Notes: generated by a model from the sequence alone, not told the origin. 43,058 nucleotides of DNA from Aromatoleum evansii (GCF_012910805.1 NZ_WTVK01000046.1:1-43058); one strand, 5' to 3'. Positions 17,220 to 25,893 are shown, counted from the stretch's first letter. A program made the numbers and translations.

Positions 17220-18158
17220 TCAGGCGAGCTCCAGCGGCGCCGCACGCCCGATCGGGCGCACGCCGGGCAGCTCGCTCTCGCGGATGGCGGTGCGCAGGAC
17301 GTCGATCGCACCGCTGCGCGGGTAGGTGACGCGCCACGCGAGCACGACCCGTCGCGAGGGCTCGGGGTCGGAGAAGGGCCGCACGGCGACCAGTGCGTTC
17401 TGCGCCGGCAGGTCGTCGGCGGCGGTGCTGGGCAGCACGGTGACGCCGAGGCCGGTAGCGACCATGTGGCGGATCGTCTCCAGCGAGCTGCCTTCCAGCG
17501 TGCGCTGCAGACCGCTGACGCTGCGGCAGTGCGGGCACACTTCGAGCACCTGGTCGCGGAAGCAGTTGCCCGCCCCGAGCAGCAGCAGCTGGTCGTCGGC
17601 GAGCTTGTCGGGGTCGATGTGCTCCAGCGCCGTCCAGGGGTGGGTCGCGGGCATCAGCACGCGGAAGGGTTCGTCATACACCGGCTGGGCGACCACGCCC
17701 GCCTCGTCGAAGGGCAGCGACAGCACGATGACGTCGAGTTCGCCGCGCTTGAGCGCTTCGAGCAGGCGTGTGGTGTAATTTTCGTGGATGATCAGCGGCA
17801 TGCGCGGCGCGAGCTTGTGCACGCGCGGGATCAGCCGCGGCAGCAGGTAGGGCGCGATCGTGTAGATCACGCCGAGCCGCAGCGGCCCGGACAGCGGATC
17901 CTTGCCGGCGGCGGCGATCTCGGGGATCTGCGCCGCCTCCATCAGCACCTTCTCGGCCTGGGCGACGATGCGCTGGCCGGTGGAGGTGATCTTGACCTCG
18001 GTCGCGCTGCGCTCGAACAGCTGCACGCCGAGCTCGTCCTCGACTTTCTTGATCGCGACCGAGAGCGTGGGCTGGCTGACATGGCACTTCTCGGCGGCGC
18101 GGCCGAAGTGGCGCTCGTGGGCGAGGGCGATGAGATAGCGGAGATCGGTGAGGGTCAT
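17220..18158 (-). CDS. oxyR: Hydrogen-peroxide-sensing LysR-type regulator OxyR
   Basis: OxyR activates catalase, peroxidase and related genes when H2O2 forms a disulfide between two cysteines. The 312-residue protein has the LysR-type helix-turn-helix (residues about 3-60, HFGRAAEKCHVSQPTLSVA). In the sensor domain, GAGNCFRDQVLEVC places cysteines exactly at 199 and 208, the E. coli OxyR positions. Two more cysteines (C25, C211) are present. It is transcribed toward the flavoprotein gene 187 bases downstream and is divergent from the TonB-dependent receptor. Confidence 0.92.
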   Translation of the reverse strand: MTLTDLRYLIALAHERHFGRAAEKCHVSQPTLSVAIKKVEDELGVQLFERSATEVKITSTGQRIVAQAEKVLMEAAQIPEIAAAGKDPLSGPLRLGVIYTIAPYLLPRLIPRVHKLAPRMPLIIHENYTTRLLEALKRGELDVIVLSLPFDEAGVVAQPVYDEPFRVLMPATHPWTALEHIDPDKLADDQLLLLGAGNCFRDQVLEVCPHCRSVSGLQRTLEGSSLETIRHMVATGLGVTVLPSTAADDLPAQNALVAVRPFSDPEPSRRVVLAWRVTYPRSGAIDVLRTAIRESELPGVRPIGRAAPLELA

Positions 18159-18250
18159 GAGGGTGCGCTGGGCGTTGGCATGCGCCGAAGATGTTACTCC
18201 GCATGGGCAGATCGGGACACCTCCGGCAACCGCGACGACTCGCCGCAGCT

Positions 18251-18288
18251 TATACTCCGGTTTGCGTCAATGCCCCGCGCCGCGGGGC
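18251..18288 (+). promoter_or_regulatory. Possible promoter -10 and leader hairpin of the receptor gene
   Basis: TATACT (18251-18256) is a 5-of-6 match to a -10 box, without a convincing -35. A perfect 7-bp hairpin (GCCCCGC, 3-base loop, GCGGGGC; 18272-18288) follows, 18 bases before the receptor ATG. It could modulate translation or stabilise the leader. No Fur box was recognised. Confidence 0.3.
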
Positions 18289-18306
18289 TTCGAACAATAA
18301 CAATCT

Positions 18307-20391
18307 ATGTCTTTCTGCTTATATTCACGCGCCGTCGCTGCGGCTTCGATCGCCGCGTGCTCCTGCATCGCGGCCGCCCAGTCCGGCGTCGGGCCGGAAA
18401 CCTCGCCGGATCCGCTGATTCCGGAATCGAGCTATTTCGACTCGCTCCCGGTGGTGCTCACCGTGTCGCGCATGCCACGGCCGCAGAACGAGGTGCCCGC
18501 GGCACTGACCGTGCTCGACCGCGAGACGATCCGCGCGACCGGTTACCGCAGCCTGGACCGCCTGCTGCGCCTGGTGCCGGGCATGCTGGTGGCGAAGGAA
18601 CGCGGCAGCGAGCAGTGGGTGAGCTACCACGGGCCGAATCGTGACGTGCCGCAGGAGTTGCAGATCCTCATCGACGGACGCTCGGTGAGCGCGGCCTATT
18701 TCGGCAGCTTCGGGCGCAATTCCTTCCCGCTGGCGATCGAGGACATCGAGCGCATCGAGGTGGTGCGCGGCACCGATGCGGCCTCCTATGGCACCAACGC
18801 CTACATGGGGGTCGTGAACATCATCACGCGCCACACGGCGGAGGAGAGCGGCGCGACGGTTTCGGTCGCGGGCGGCACGGGGGAATATTCCGAACTCAGC
18901 GGCCGCGTGGTCACGCATTCGGGGCCCCTGGGCCTGCGCATCACGGCGCAGCACCTGCGCGACGAGGGCGTGCACGACCTCAACGACAGCCGTGACCGCC
19001 ACCGCGTGACCCTGCGCAGCGACCTGCAGCTGGGCGAACACGACGAGCTGAGCCTGCTCGCCGGCCTCACCGACATCGCGCGCGGAACGGGTTATCCGAA
19101 CACGCCGTTCAACTCCCACCCCGAGCGCGACATGGACACGCGCGAGCACTTCGGCCACCTGCGCTGGCGCCATGCCGTCAGCCCGGACGAGGAGTTCCTG
19201 CTGTCGGGTTACTACGCGTACGAGCACACCAGCAACGAGTGGGCGGTCAACACGGGACCGTTGCAGGCGATCCTTGGCCCCGCCTCGATTCCGGTGAACG
19301 ACAACTTCACGACACGGCGCCAGAACCTCGAATTCCAGCACAACCTCTCGCCCCTGCAGGGCTTGCGGCTGAGCTGGGGCGCGGAGTGGCGGCGCGACCA
19401 GGTCCATGCACCGTTCATCTTCTTCGGCCGCTCCGATCCGGCCGAGGAAAGCCGGCGCGTATACGCGAACCTCGAATGGCGGGCGGCACCGCAGTGGCAA
19501 TGGAACTTCGGCGCGATGGCGGAGCGCTTCCAACACGACCGGACCCGCCTGTCGCCGCGCGTGTTCCTCAACTGGCTGCCGAACGAAGCCGAAACCTGGC
19601 GCGCCGGATACGCGCGCGCGTGGCGCAACCCGGGGGTGTTCGGCCGCTATAGCGACGTGCGCATCTTCGCTCCGGCCGGCACGCCAATCGCCGGCCTGCT
19701 GTTGCAGCACCGCTTCGTACCCAACCCGGGAATCGACCCGGCGCGCCTCGACACCTTCGAGATCGGCCATGCGCGCCGCTTCCCCGCTGTGCAGGGCAGC
19801 CTCGACGTGCGCGTGTTCCAGGAGCGCATCCGCGATCAGCTCGTGCGCGAGCAGGCCGAGGTTCCGATCGAGAATCCGTTCCAGGGGCTCGTGCAGCGCT
19901 TCCTGCCGCCTTCGCAGTGGGGAAACAGCCATGGCACGGTGAAGATCGAAGGCATCGAGACGCAGTTCGACTTCAAGCCGTGGAACGACGGCACGCTGCT
20001 GCTGCGCCACACGATGATGCGCGTGCGCACCGACGACGACGGCACCGCCGACAGCGTCGCGCCGTATTCGGCGAGCATCACCTGGCTGCAGCGCATGGGT
20101 GCATGGCAGAGCGCGCTGACCCTGCTGCGCGTCGGGCCGGTGCGCGCCGGCAACGGGTTCACGCCGAGCTTCCATTACACCGTGCCGGACTACACGACGC
20201 TGGACGCCAGCATCGCGCGCGAGTTCCGTCTGGACGGCGGACAGACGCTGGAAGTGCGGCTGACCGGCCTCAACCTGCTCGGCCGCCACCAGGAACTGGC
20301 GAATTTCCCGGTGCAGCAGGCCTCCGGGGACGACGACCCGGTCAATCGCCTCGAACCGATCGTGATGTTGAGCGTCTCGGCGAGCTTCTGA
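18307..20391 (+). CDS. TonB-dependent outer-membrane receptor
   Basis: The 694-residue product has a Sec-type signal (about 1-25), a TonB-box-like PVVLTVSRM (about 48-56), the plug domain (ALTVLDRETIRATGYRSLDRLL, then IEVVRGTDAASYGTNAYMGVVNIIT) and a long beta-barrel. It ends in the barrel-type terminal phenylalanine (LSVSASF). It resembles the colicin-I receptor/BtuB group that takes up ferric chelates or cobalamin. No transporter or siderophore gene is near, so the ligand is unknown. It is divergent from oxyR, with a 148-bp gap. Confidence 0.88.
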   Translation: MSFCLYSRAVAAASIAACSCIAAAQSGVGPETSPDPLIPESSYFDSLPVVLTVSRMPRPQNEVPAALTVLDRETIRATGYRSLDRLLRLVPGMLVAKERGSEQWVSYHGPNRDVPQELQILIDGRSVSAAYFGSFGRNSFPLAIEDIERIEVVRGTDAASYGTNAYMGVVNIITRHTAEESGATVSVAGGTGEYSELSGRVVTHSGPLGLRITAQHLRDEGVHDLNDSRDRHRVTLRSDLQLGEHDELSLLAGLTDIARGTGYPNTPFNSHPERDMDTREHFGHLRWRHAVSPDEEFLLSGYYAYEHTSNEWAVNTGPLQAILGPASIPVNDNFTTRRQNLEFQHNLSPLQGLRLSWGAEWRRDQVHAPFIFFGRSDPAEESRRVYANLEWRAAPQWQWNFGAMAERFQHDRTRLSPRVFLNWLPNEAETWRAGYARAWRNPGVFGRYSDVRIFAPAGTPIAGLLLQHRFVPNPGIDPARLDTFEIGHARRFPAVQGSLDVRVFQERIRDQLVREQAEVPIENPFQGLVQRFLPPSQWGNSHGTVKIEGIETQFDFKPWNDGTLLLRHTMMRVRTDDDGTADSVAPYSASITWLQRMGAWQSALTLLRVGPVRAGNGFTPSFHYTVPDYTTLDASIAREFRLDGGQTLEVRLTGLNLLGRHQELANFPVQQASGDDDPVNRLEPIVMLSVSASF

Positions 20392-20407
20392 CGCATTTCG
20401 CTACACG

Positions 20408-20475
20408 CCGGACTTGAGTCCGGTGCGCTTCGCCCCCAATCTGTGTTGCATGCCGCGGCCGGGAACACCGGCCGC
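20408..20475 (+). other. Two hairpins between receptor and protease genes
   Basis: CCGGACT-TG-AGTCCGG (20408-20423) and GCGGCCGG-GAACA-CCGGCCGC (20455-20475) are perfect stems of 7 and 8 bp. Neither has a T-run. The first is placed to end the receptor transcript; the second overlaps the candidate degP promoter. Confidence 0.35.
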
Positions 20476-20490
20476 CGTGGTGCGTCTACG
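20462..20490 (+). promoter_or_regulatory. Possible RpoE/AlgU-type promoter of the Do protease
   Basis: GGAACAC (20462-20468) and TCTACG (20485-20490) are 16 bases apart. They resemble the extracytoplasmic sigma-E consensus (GGAACTT, about 16, TCTGA/TCAAA), which drives degP/mucD genes in other proteobacteria. The -10 match is partial. Confidence 0.3.
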
Positions 20491-20526
20491 CGACGGATTG
20501 ATGACAACTCAGGGGAAAAGCACAAC

Positions 20527-22014
20527 ATGCGCAAGACGATCCTTGTCACCGCCCTGGCGCTGGGCCTCGGCTCCGCCTTCATTGACGGCCTCGCGGTGCC
20601 GTCGGCGCTCGCCGCGAGCCCGGTGCCGACGGCCCAGGCGGCACAGCTCAACCGCTTCGGCCTGCCCGATTTCGGCGATCTGGTCGAGCAGGTCGGCCCC
20701 GCCGTGGTGAATATCGCGGTGACGCAGAAGGAAAAGGCGCGCCCGATGGGCGAGGACGTGCCGGGCCTGTCGCCCGACGACCCGTTCTACGACTTTCTAC
20801 GCCGCTTCGGCGTGCCGATGCCGGGCATGCCCGGGCAGCCGGGGCACGGCAACCGCGGGCCGCGCACCCAGCGCGGCGTGGGTTCGGGCTTCATCGTCAG
20901 CAGCGACGGCTACGTGCTGACGAACGCGCACGTGGTCGGCGAAGGCGAGTCGGAAGTGACGGTGAAGCTGATCGACAAGCGCGAGTTCAAGGCCAAGGTG
21001 GTGGGCACCGACAAGCGCACCGACATCGCGCTGCTGAAGATCGACGCGACCGGACTGCCGACCGTGCGCACGGGCGACGCCGAACGCGCGCGCGTGGGCG
21101 AGTGGGTGGTCGCCGTGGGTTCGCCCTTCGGTTTCGACAACACGGTGACGGCGGGCATCATCTCGGCCAAGGCACGACGCCTGCCCGACGAGAACTACGT
21201 CCCCTTCATCCAGACCGACGTCGCGATCAACCCCGGCAACTCGGGCGGGCCGCTGTTCAACCTCGGCGGCGAGGTGATCGGCATCAACTCGCAGATCTAT
21301 TCGCGCTCCGGCGGCTTCATGGGCATCTCGTTCGCGATCCCGATCGACGTCGCGCTGAAGGTCAAGGACCAGATCGTGAAGTACGGCCGCGTGCAGCGCG
21401 GCAAGCTCGGCATCGCGATCCAGGGGCTGGACAAGGAGCTTGCGCAGTCCTTCGGGCTGACCGAGCCGCGCGGCGCGCTGATCGCGAGCGTGGAGCCCGA
21501 CAGCGCCGGCGACAAGGCGGGCCTGAAGCCGGGCGACGTGGTACTGGGCGTGGACGGCACCAGCGTCGGCGAGTCGGCAGACCTGCCGCGCATCATCGGC
21601 GACAAGCGCCCCGGCACGAGCGTGAAGCTGGAGATCTGGCGCGAGGGCAAGAGCCGCACGGTGAGCGCGACCCTGGGCGAGATGAATCCGGAGACCCTGG
21701 CCGAGGTGCAGGGCGGTGGCGACAAGCCGCGCGGCGAGGATGCGGGCGGCAAGCTGGGTCTGGCGGGCCGGGCGCTGACCAACGAGGAGGCGGCGCAGCT
21801 GGGCGTGCGCGGCGGCCTGCTGGTCGAGCGCGTGAATGGTCCGGCGGCGCAGGCGGGCCTGCAGCAGGGCGACGTCGTGCTGGCCGTTAACAACCAGCCG
21901 GTGACCACGGTGCAGGCCTTCCGCCAGATGATGGAGAAGGTCGGCAACCGCTTCGCGCTGTTGGTGCAACGCGGCGGCACGCGCATCTTCGTGCCGATCC
22001 GCACGGGCAGCTGA
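20527..22014 (+). CDS. degP: Periplasmic Do-type serine protease (DegP/MucD)
   Basis: This 495-residue protein is a periplasmic quality-control protease/chaperone. It has a signal peptide (MRKTILVTALALGLGSAF, cleavage near residue 29), a trypsin-like domain with the triad H135 (TNAHVV), D166 (TDIALLK) and S239 (NPGNSGGPLF), and two PDZ domains (about 300-380 and 410-490). The second ends VQRGGTRIFVPI. A Gly/Pro-rich loop (residues about 95-115) follows the first strand region. The ATG at 20527 has AGGGGAAAA 8 bases upstream. In-frame sequence before it is not protein-like. Confidence 0.93.
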   Translation: MRKTILVTALALGLGSAFIDGLAVPSALAASPVPTAQAAQLNRFGLPDFGDLVEQVGPAVVNIAVTQKEKARPMGEDVPGLSPDDPFYDFLRRFGVPMPGMPGQPGHGNRGPRTQRGVGSGFIVSSDGYVLTNAHVVGEGESEVTVKLIDKREFKAKVVGTDKRTDIALLKIDATGLPTVRTGDAERARVGEWVVAVGSPFGFDNTVTAGIISAKARRLPDENYVPFIQTDVAINPGNSGGPLFNLGGEVIGINSQIYSRSGGFMGISFAIPIDVALKVKDQIVKYGRVQRGKLGIAIQGLDKELAQSFGLTEPRGALIASVEPDSAGDKAGLKPGDVVLGVDGTSVGESADLPRIIGDKRPGTSVKLEIWREGKSRTVSATLGEMNPETLAEVQGGGDKPRGEDAGGKLGLAGRALTNEEAAQLGVRGGLLVERVNGPAAQAGLQQGDVVLAVNNQPVTTVQAFRQMMEKVGNRFALLVQRGGTRIFVPIRTGS

Positions 22015-22090
22015 AGCCCGCCGCAGCGGGTCCGCGCCGCACACGTGGCGGCGGCGGACCCCGCTGCAGACGGCCCCGACAGCGGCCCTG

Positions 22091-22106
22091 TGTGACCTGG
22101 GTCACA
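22091..22106. promoter_or_regulatory. Perfect CRP-type binding site
   Basis: TGTGACCTGGGTCACA matches the CRP/Vfr consensus TGTGA-N6-TCACA at all ten fixed bases and forms an 18-bp palindrome with its flanks (22090-22107). It lies 6 bases before a candidate -35 and about 130 bases before the cytochrome c' start, the position of an activator. Confidence 0.65.
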
Positions 22107-22112
22107 CGCGTC

Positions 22113-22140
22113 TTGGCCGTGGAATAAATCCCGATAGACT
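22113..22140 (+). promoter_or_regulatory. Candidate promoter of the cytochrome c' gene
   Basis: TTGGCC (22113-22118) and TAGACT (22135-22140) with a 16-base spacer are partial matches to -35 and -10. The CRP-type palindrome would be centred near -48, close to an activating position. Confidence 0.4.
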
Positions 22141-22237
22141 GCTGTTCATATTCGCGCAGGATCATTGCGAGCCGGCACGCATGCGGCCGCTCGCGCCTTA
22201 CGGCTTTTTTCCAACCACCTGAATGAGAGAACGAACA

Positions 22238-22711
22238 ATGAAGAAGCTCCTCACCCATGCCGCCACCGGCCTCCTCGCCCTGTCCCTCGCCGGCCTCGCC
22301 GCCGCGCAGATGAAGCCCGAGGACGCGATCAAGAACCGCCAGTCCGGCTACACCTTCATGGCGTGGAACATGGGCAAGATCAAGGCGCAGGTCGTCGACG
22401 GCACGACGCCGTACAACAAGGACCAGGTCATCGCCGCCGCGAACGTGATCGCGGCGACGGCCAACTCCGGCATGGGCGCCCTGTACCTGCCCGGCACCGA
22501 CAAGGGCAAGGGCTGGAAGGACACGCGCGTGAAGGCGGAGTTCTTCAAGGAGCAGGAGGAAGTCGGCAAGATCGCGAAGAACTTCATCGAGCAGGCCAAC
22601 ACGCTGCAGAAGGTCGCGATGACCGGCGACCAGGCCGCGATCAAGGCCCAGTTCGGCGAGATGGGCAAGGCGTGCAAGGCCTGTCACGACAAGTACCGCG
22701 TCGAGGAGTGA
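22238..22711 (+). CDS. Cytochrome c' (class II c-type cytochrome)
   Basis: The 157-residue product has a Sec signal (MKKLLTHAATGLLALSLAG, cleavage after LAAA), a four-helix region and one heme-attachment motif near the C-terminus, CKACH (C146, C149, H150). This is the class II, cytochrome c' arrangement. Such proteins bind nitric oxide or carry electrons in the periplasm. The ATG at 22238 follows GAGAGA at a normal distance; the ATG five codons upstream lacks one. The upstream CRP-type site suggests control by carbon or respiratory state. A strong hairpin follows the gene. Confidence 0.88.
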   Translation: MKKLLTHAATGLLALSLAGLAAAQMKPEDAIKNRQSGYTFMAWNMGKIKAQVVDGTTPYNKDQVIAAANVIAATANSGMGALYLPGTDKGKGWKDTRVKAEFFKEQEEVGKIAKNFIEQANTLQKVAMTGDQAAIKAQFGEMGKACKACHDKYRVEE

Positions 22712-22748
22712 GGCGCGCCGCGCCGGTCCAGCGAATTCGGTGAACGGC

Positions 22749-22778
22749 AAGATGGCCACCCTGCGGGGTGGCCATCTT
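22749..22778. terminator. Bidirectional terminator
   Basis: A perfect 12-bp stem (AAGATGGCCACC / GGTGGCCATCTT) with a 6-base loop stands between the converging cytochrome c' and MFS genes. It is followed by CATTTC on the plus strand and by TTG on the minus strand. Confidence 0.75.
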
Positions 22779-22795
22779 CATTTCGGGGACGGCAT

Positions 22796-24016
22796 TCAGG
22801 CCGGCTGCGCCGCGGGCCGCAGCACCGGCGCCTCGCGGATGGGCAGGTTCACCACTGCTGCCATCGCGGCAAGCGCCATGTCCGCGTACCACATCCACGA
22901 GAAGTCGCCGAACTCGGTGATCGCGATGCCGCCCAGCCACGCGCCGAGGAAGCCGCCGATCTGGTGCGACAGCAGCGTGAGGCCGAACAGCGTGCCGAGG
23001 TAGCGGATGCCGAACAGCTTGCCGACGATGGCCGCGGTCGGCGGCACGGTCGCGAGCCACGTGAAACCGAGGCCGGCGGCGAAGAGGTAGAAGGTCAGCG
23101 CGGTCTTCGGGGCCATCAGGTAGATCGCGACGAGCAGCGCGCGCGAACCGTACATCGCCGCAAGGATGTGCTTGCTGCGGTAGCGCGACACGCAGGATCC
23201 CGCATACAGGCTACCGACGATGTTGGACAGGCCGATGATCGCCAGCGACCAGCTCGCGACCGTCGGCGGCAGGCCGCACAGGTCCACTTCGCCCGGCAGA
23301 TGGGTGACGAGGAAGGCGATATGGAAGCCGCAGGTGAAGAAGCCGGCGTGCAGCAGCAGGTAGCTGCGGTCGCCCATCGCCTGGCGCACCGTGCGCCACA
23401 GGCCCGCGTCCTCGTGCGCGCCGTGGTGGTGCGTCGCGTGCTTGGGATCGACGAGCACGCGCACCAGCGGCAGCGCGGCCAGCGTCATCAGCGCCATCGA
23501 CCACATCGCGCCCATCCAGCCGATCGACTGGATCAGCTTCTGCAGCACCGGCGCGAACACGAACTGGCCGAAGGAGCCGCCGGCGTTGATCACGCCCGAC
23601 GCGGTGCCGCGCGCCTCGAGCGGCAGGCGCTGTGCCGCCGCGCCGATCAGCACCGAGAAGCTGCCCGCACCCGCGCCCATTGCCGAGAGCAGGCCCAGCG
23701 ACACGACCAGGCCGAAGCCCGAGCCCATGAAGGGCGTGAGGGCGCTGCCGAACGCGAGGACGATCAGGCCGGCGACGAGTACTTTCGCGGCGCCGTAGCG
23801 GTCTGCGAAGGCGCCGGCGACCGGCTGGATCGCGCCCCACATGAACTGGCCGACCGCGAGCGCGAAGCTGATCGTCGCGATGCCCAGCCCGGTGGAGGTG
23901 TTGAGCGGGGACACGAACAGGCCCAGCGACTGGCGCGCGCCCATCGTCACCATGAGGATGCCGGCGGCGGAGAGGGTGACGATCAGCGCGGCGCGGCTGT
24001 TGAGGGATCGCAGCAT
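22796..24016 (-). CDS. MFS transporter, monocarboxylate/oxalate-like
   Basis: The 406-residue protein has about 12 membrane segments in the MFS pattern. SLGLFVSPLNTSTGLG follows the first segment, GAFADRYGAAKVL forms the loop after segment 2, and a His-rich central cytoplasmic loop (HATHHHGAHED) follows segment 6. It resembles bacterial relatives of the monocarboxylate/oxalate carriers. It follows the thioesterase on the same strand after 57 bases, so the pair may export or import an organic acid freed from CoA; this link is inference. The substrate is unknown. Confidence 0.82.
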   Translation of the reverse strand: MLRSLNSRAALIVTLSAAGILMVTMGARQSLGLFVSPLNTSTGLGIATISFALAVGQFMWGAIQPVAGAFADRYGAAKVLVAGLIVLAFGSALTPFMGSGFGLVVSLGLLSAMGAGAGSFSVLIGAAAQRLPLEARGTASGVINAGGSFGQFVFAPVLQKLIQSIGWMGAMWSMALMTLAALPLVRVLVDPKHATHHHGAHEDAGLWRTVRQAMGDRSYLLLHAGFFTCGFHIAFLVTHLPGEVDLCGLPPTVASWSLAIIGLSNIVGSLYAGSCVSRYRSKHILAAMYGSRALLVAIYLMAPKTALTFYLFAAGLGFTWLATVPPTAAIVGKLFGIRYLGTLFGLTLLSHQIGGFLGAWLGGIAITEFGDFSWMWYADMALAAMAAVVNLPIREAPVLRPAAQPA

Positions 24017-24073
24017 GGGGGCCTTCTTTCTTTATCGTTATGGTCGGATTGGGGTCGGGGGCGTGCTTCCCGG

Positions 24074-24871
24074 CTACTTCTTGCGCACGAACAGCGTGTG
24101 CAGGCTGCGGCCGAGCGCGCCGTCGCGGTCGAACACCGCCGTCGTCACGGTGCCGATGCCGCCCGGGTCGATGATGGTGCGCGCGGACATGCCGAACCAT
24201 TCGCCGGTCGGATGACGATGCATGTTGAGGGTGAGATCCACCGGCACGAAGGTCCAATGGCGGATGTCGAGTTCGGCGCTGATGCCGTTGGCGGAGTCGA
24301 GGATCAGCAGCAGGGCCTCGATGCCGTCGGTCGGCTGGCCGGCGACGAGCGGGATGCGCGGGCGTGCCCACACCGCCGCCGGGCCGGGTTCGCGGAAGCT
24401 GCCGTCGGCGAAGCGCCATTCGAGCGCGTCGGCATAGGGGAAGTAGTCGACGCCCTGAAAGAACACCTGCGCCTGCGCCTCGGGCAGCGGCGGCACCGCA
24501 AAGGGGTCGGCGACGGCGACGGCGCTCTCGGGCTTGCGCTCGACGCGCCAGGCGTGGGCGAGCAGGACCGGCTTGCCGCGGACGAGCATCTCGCCCTGGA
24601 TCAGCTCGATGCGCCGGCCCGGACGCAGCACGCGCACGCGGAGCTCGCACGGCTCGACCGGCACCGGGCCGAGGATCTCGAAGGTGATGCGCGCGATGTC
24701 GAGCCCGAACTCGGACGGAAAACGCCGCAGCGCCTGCGCCAGCAACGCGATCGGCGGCCCGCCGTGCTGGCTCTCCACCGACCACGGGCCGATCGTGGCC
24801 TCGGTGGGCTGGTAGGCGTCGTCGCCGAGCGGCAGGAAGAAGGCTTCGGGAAGTGTGATGCTCGTGTGCAT
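24074..24871 (-). CDS. TesB-like acyl-CoA thioesterase
   Basis: The 265-residue product matches the thioesterase-like (double hot-dog, TesB-related) family. Visible segments are QHGGPPIALLAQAL near the N-terminus, ITFEILGPVPVEP, and the C-terminal half with WTFVPVDLTLNMHR and GEWFGMSARTIIDPGGIG. It should hydrolyse acyl-CoA, with the chain type unknown. The ATG at 24871 is chosen: AGGG lies 9 bases upstream, and the GTG at 24895 has no site. It is the first gene of the thioesterase-MFS unit and divergent from the lysR gene, which probably controls it. Confidence 0.8.
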   Translation of the reverse strand: MHTSITLPEAFFLPLGDDAYQPTEATIGPWSVESQHGGPPIALLAQALRRFPSEFGLDIARITFEILGPVPVEPCELRVRVLRPGRRIELIQGEMLVRGKPVLLAHAWRVERKPESAVAVADPFAVPPLPEAQAQVFFQGVDYFPYADALEWRFADGSFREPGPAAVWARPRIPLVAGQPTDGIEALLLILDSANGISAELDIRHWTFVPVDLTLNMHRHPTGEWFGMSARTIIDPGGIGTVTTAVFDRDGALGRSLHTLFVRKK

Positions 24872-24949
24872 GTTCAATACCCTAGCGTATGTCACGGGAA
24901 ATTTAACCGACTATTACGGAAACAAAAAGCCGATAATAGTTGCCGTTAC

Positions 24950-24966
24950 GTCAACGATATGTTGAC
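24950..24966. promoter_or_regulatory. Candidate LysR operator in the divergent gap
   Basis: GTCAAC-GATAT-GTTGAC is a perfect inverted repeat 15 bases before the lysR start. A second, imperfect pair (CGACTATTA at 24908-24916 and TAATAGTTG at 24934-24942) lies nearby. Both are in the AT-rich gap between lysR and the thioesterase, where LysR proteins usually bind. Confidence 0.4.
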
Positions 24967-24981
24967 ACTAGAGATTGACAC

Positions 24982-25893
24982 ATGAGCTGGCTGGCAAGCT
25001 GGGACACCTTCGTGAAAGTCGTCGAGAGCGGCAGCATGGCGGGAGCAGCCCGCCGCCTGGACTGCACGCGCGCACAGGTCAGCAAGCAGATCGGCGAGCT
25101 CGAGCGACGCTTCGGCGTGCGCCTGTTCGACCGTTCGACGCGCAAGCTCTTCCTGACCCCGTCGGGCGAAGTGTTCTACCAGCATGCGCTGCGCGCGCTC
25201 GAGTCGGTGGAGCTGACGGAGGTCGCGGTGCGCAACCTCGGCGACGCGCCCAGCGGGCTGCTGCGCATCAGCGCGAGCGTGGTGTTCGGCCGCATCTGGG
25301 TCGCCCCGCTGCTGCCACGCCTGACCGCCCGCTACCCGGAGCTGGAGTGCGAGCTGATCCTCACCAACTCGCTCGTGGACCTCGCGGAGGACCGCATCGA
25401 CCTCGCGCTGCGCTTCTGCAAGACGCCGCCCGAGGACGTCGTCGCGAAGCGGATCTTCACGATGCAGACGGTGATCTGCGCGGCGCCCGCCTACCTTGCG
25501 CGGCACGGCATGCCGCGGCATCCGCGCGAGCTGGTCGATCACCAGTGCTTCAGCTTCCTGCTCTCCGACAAGCGCATCTGGCACCTGGTCGACCGCGCCG
25601 GCGCCGAAGTCGCGATCCCGGTGCGCGGCCGCGTCCAGTTCAACGAGCCGGCGAGCATCCTCGATGCGACGCTGGCCGGGCATGGGCTGGCGATCCTGCC
25701 GACCTACCTGTGCTGCAATGAGCTGGGCGACGGACGGCTCGTGCGCGTGCTGACGGATTACACGCCGCGCATCGACTTCGGTCGACACCTGTACGCGTGC
25801 TACATGCCGAGCCGGGCGCGCCTGCCGAAGGTGAAGGTGCTGATCGACGAGCTGGAGGCGATGCTGAAGCCGGTGCCGCCGTGGCAGGCCTAG
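24982..25893 (+). CDS. LysR-family transcriptional regulator
   Basis: The 303-residue regulator has an N-terminal winged helix (about 1-62: SWDTFVKVVESGSMAGAA, then RRLDCTRAQVSKQIGELE) and a substrate-binding domain of the LysR class (about 90-295). It is closest in style to the CrgA/AaeR-like group. It is divergently oriented to the thioesterase and MFS genes and is their likely regulator; the inducer is unknown. Its stop codon TAG lies inside the CTAG target duplication of an inserted repeat element, so its 3' end was at least touched by that insertion. The length is normal for the family. Confidence 0.9.
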   Translation: MSWLASWDTFVKVVESGSMAGAARRLDCTRAQVSKQIGELERRFGVRLFDRSTRKLFLTPSGEVFYQHALRALESVELTEVAVRNLGDAPSGLLRISASVVFGRIWVAPLLPRLTARYPELECELILTNSLVDLAEDRIDLALRFCKTPPEDVVAKRIFTMQTVICAAPAYLARHGMPRHPRELVDHQCFSFLLSDKRIWHLVDRAGAEVAIPVRGRVQFNEPASILDATLAGHGLAILPTYLCCNELGDGRLVRVLTDYTPRIDFGRHLYACYMPSRARLPKVKVLIDELEAMLKPVPPWQA

